A stretch of DNA of 5,738 bases from an uncultured Nitrospinaceae bacterium. Lineage in GTDB: Bacteria; Nitrospinota; Nitrospinia; Nitrospinales; VA-1. The position numbers and the translations under genes were made by a program. The stretch is from the NCBI GenBank assembly GCA_938073925.1, contig CALJGH010000227.1:1-5738 (forward strand). Direction: 5' to 3'. Position 1 is the first letter of the stretch; each line of letters begins with the position of its first letter. Below the pieces are notes generated by a model. That model saw only the letters and a program-made list of their open reading frames with translations. It did no database searches and was not told the DNA's origin. Below, one piece after another: positions 5,272 through 5,738 of the stretch.

Positions 5272-5302
5272 ATAATAAAAAACACTTTTAACAAGGTTAA
5301 CC
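5272..5302 (-). promoter_or_regulatory. Promoter for the cNMP-domain gene, with GGTTAACC palindrome
   Basis: On the minus strand TTAACC (5300-5295, 4/6), a 17-base spacer and TATTAT (5277-5272, 5/6) would start transcription near 5265 and give a leader of about 37 bases. The 8-bp palindrome GGTTAACC (5295-5302) overlaps the -35 and may be an operator half-site or chance. Confidence 0.45.
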
Positions 5303-5546
5303 TATAACACCACAAACTGATGAGGGACTGATTAATTACAAGATTAAGACCCAATCCTTACATTCATGCCGCAGTCAAAAAAGATTCTTATTTCAAGTTG
5401 ACCAACCACCAAACAAAAACAGAAAGGCAAGTGAGAGTAAGAATGTGAGTGGGGTTTTCATATGGTGAGAATACCATACGAATAGATAGTTTTGGAGTGG
5501 GTGGTGGTGTTTATGGTGTAATACTCTTATTCGTTGTATGGAGGAG
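5303..5546. other. Noncoding stretch with mutually exclusive hairpins before repeat copy 2
   Basis: No ORF of note lies between the cNMP promoter and the second repeat. The right part can fold in two ways. TATGGT (5461-5466) pairs with ACCATA (5473-5478) around a 6-base loop. Alternatively, CCATACGAATA (5474-5484) pairs with TATTC (5528-5532) plus GTATGG (5536-5541) with a 3-base bulge. The two folds share the same bases, so only one can form at a time. The second ends 5 bases before the repeat. Nothing comparable flanks repeat copy 1. The left part shows only low-complexity AC- and A-rich sequence. Confidence 0.4.
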
Positions 5547-5640
5547 TCTGCTGAACTGCTGGAACTTACAACATAAGTGATAAGTTCCTAATATAACCAT
5601 TAGAGACATACCAATTATGTTGTATCTAAATCATCTCAAC
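5547..5640. repeat. 94-bp structured direct repeat, copy 2
   Basis: This copy matches 3562-3655 at 84/94 positions with no gaps and in the same orientation, exactly 1985 bp away. The GGAACTTA/TAAGTTCC stem is unchanged. In the second pairing (5567-5580 with 5611-5624) 12 of 14 pairs hold. Two are altered at a pair yet still paired relative to copy 1: G-C becomes C-G (5572/5619) and T.G becomes C-G (5569/5622). Two other pairs are broken (5577/5614 and 5580/5611), the second being a G-U on the minus strand. The right end supplies the last codons and stop of the partial gene on its right. Confidence 0.85.
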
Positions 5641-5738
5641 CTTCTTTATATTTAATGAATGGTTGCTTGCCAACCACTTTTCCACATCATCTTTCGTTTG
5701 ATTATTCCAAGAATATGCTTTGCCAGTTTTCCTATCTT
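5626..5738 (-). CDS. C-terminal end of an unidentified gene, cut by window edge
   Basis: On the minus strand a frame enters from the right edge and runs 36 codons to a TAG at 5626-5628. The visible tail contains DRKTGKAYSWNNQTKDDVEK, then a WLASNHSLN segment, and ends with KKVEMI. It is protein-like and charged, but too short to assign to a family. The last four codons and the stop lie inside repeat copy 2, so the repeat appears to have been joined to, or grown into, the end of this gene. This gene-then-repeat arrangement matches the recombinase gene and copy 1. The start and function lie outside the window. Confidence 0.55.
   Translation of the reverse strand, partial: DRKTGKAYSWNNQTKDDVEKWLASNHSLNIKKVEMI

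Noticed and set aside
3562..5640. Calling the 94-bp repeats integron attC sites.
   Set aside because: The RYYYAAC and GTTRRRY ends are not both present, and the recombinase lacks the IntI-specific insertion and N-terminal domain. Kept only as an analogy.
3562..5640. Reading the two repeats as CRISPR or insertion-sequence ends.
   Set aside because: They are direct, 1985 bp apart, with no spacers, no terminal inverted repeats and no transposase between them.

Overview
The left part (1 to about 2500) looks like ordinary chromosome. It holds mnmE (cut by the window edge), fliW and csrA on the minus strand, then a tRNA-Phe(GAA) gene on the plus strand. The csrA-fliW pair points to a flagellated bacterium from one of the lineages that control flagellin through FliW and CsrA (Firmicutes, spirochaetes, delta/epsilon-proteobacteria, Nitrospirota/Nitrospinota-like groups). 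The encoded CCA tail and moderate GC do not narrow this further, so I do not name a genus.

Just past the tRNA-Phe terminator (2518-2552) the sequence becomes visibly more AT-rich and the gene content turns accessory. In order it holds: a cluster of TG(C/T)ACACA repeats, a doubtful small plus-strand ORF, a small hypothetical protein, a small exported four-cysteine protein, a 94-bp structured repeat, a minimal tyrosine recombinase, a stretch of open frame with no usual start codon, a stand-alone cyclic-nucleotide-binding-domain protein, a foldable noncoding stretch, a second copy of the 94-bp repeat, and the C-terminal end of an unidentified gene running off the right edge. Nearly everything on the island reads right to left. 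This is the usual look of an integrated element at a tRNA 3' end, though the far attachment site would lie outside the window.

The most interesting signal is the pair of 94-bp direct repeats (3562-3655 and 5547-5640). They align without gaps at 84/94 identical positions. They carry an 8-bp inverted repeat whose 12-nt loop is complementary to a downstream segment, and two of the ten differences preserve that pairing (G-C to C-G, and T.G to C-G). Each copy sits directly at the 3' end of a minus-strand gene. One abuts the recombinase stop codon and the other supplies the last codons of the partial gene. A structured repeat behind each gene, next to a tyrosine recombinase, resembles the logic of integron cassettes. 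However, the repeat lacks canonical attC ends and the recombinase lacks both the IntI-specific insertion and the usual N-terminal domain. A new cassette-like system is an inference. A conserved regulatory RNA or a mobile repeat remains possible.

On the chromosomal side, csrA has an extended -10 promoter and a short leader with a GGA-in-loop hairpin over its ribosome binding site, suggesting autoregulation. It overlaps fliW by one base, so the regulator and its antagonist are probably translationally coupled. mnmE follows 253 bases downstream and encodes a housekeeping tRNA-modifying GTPase.
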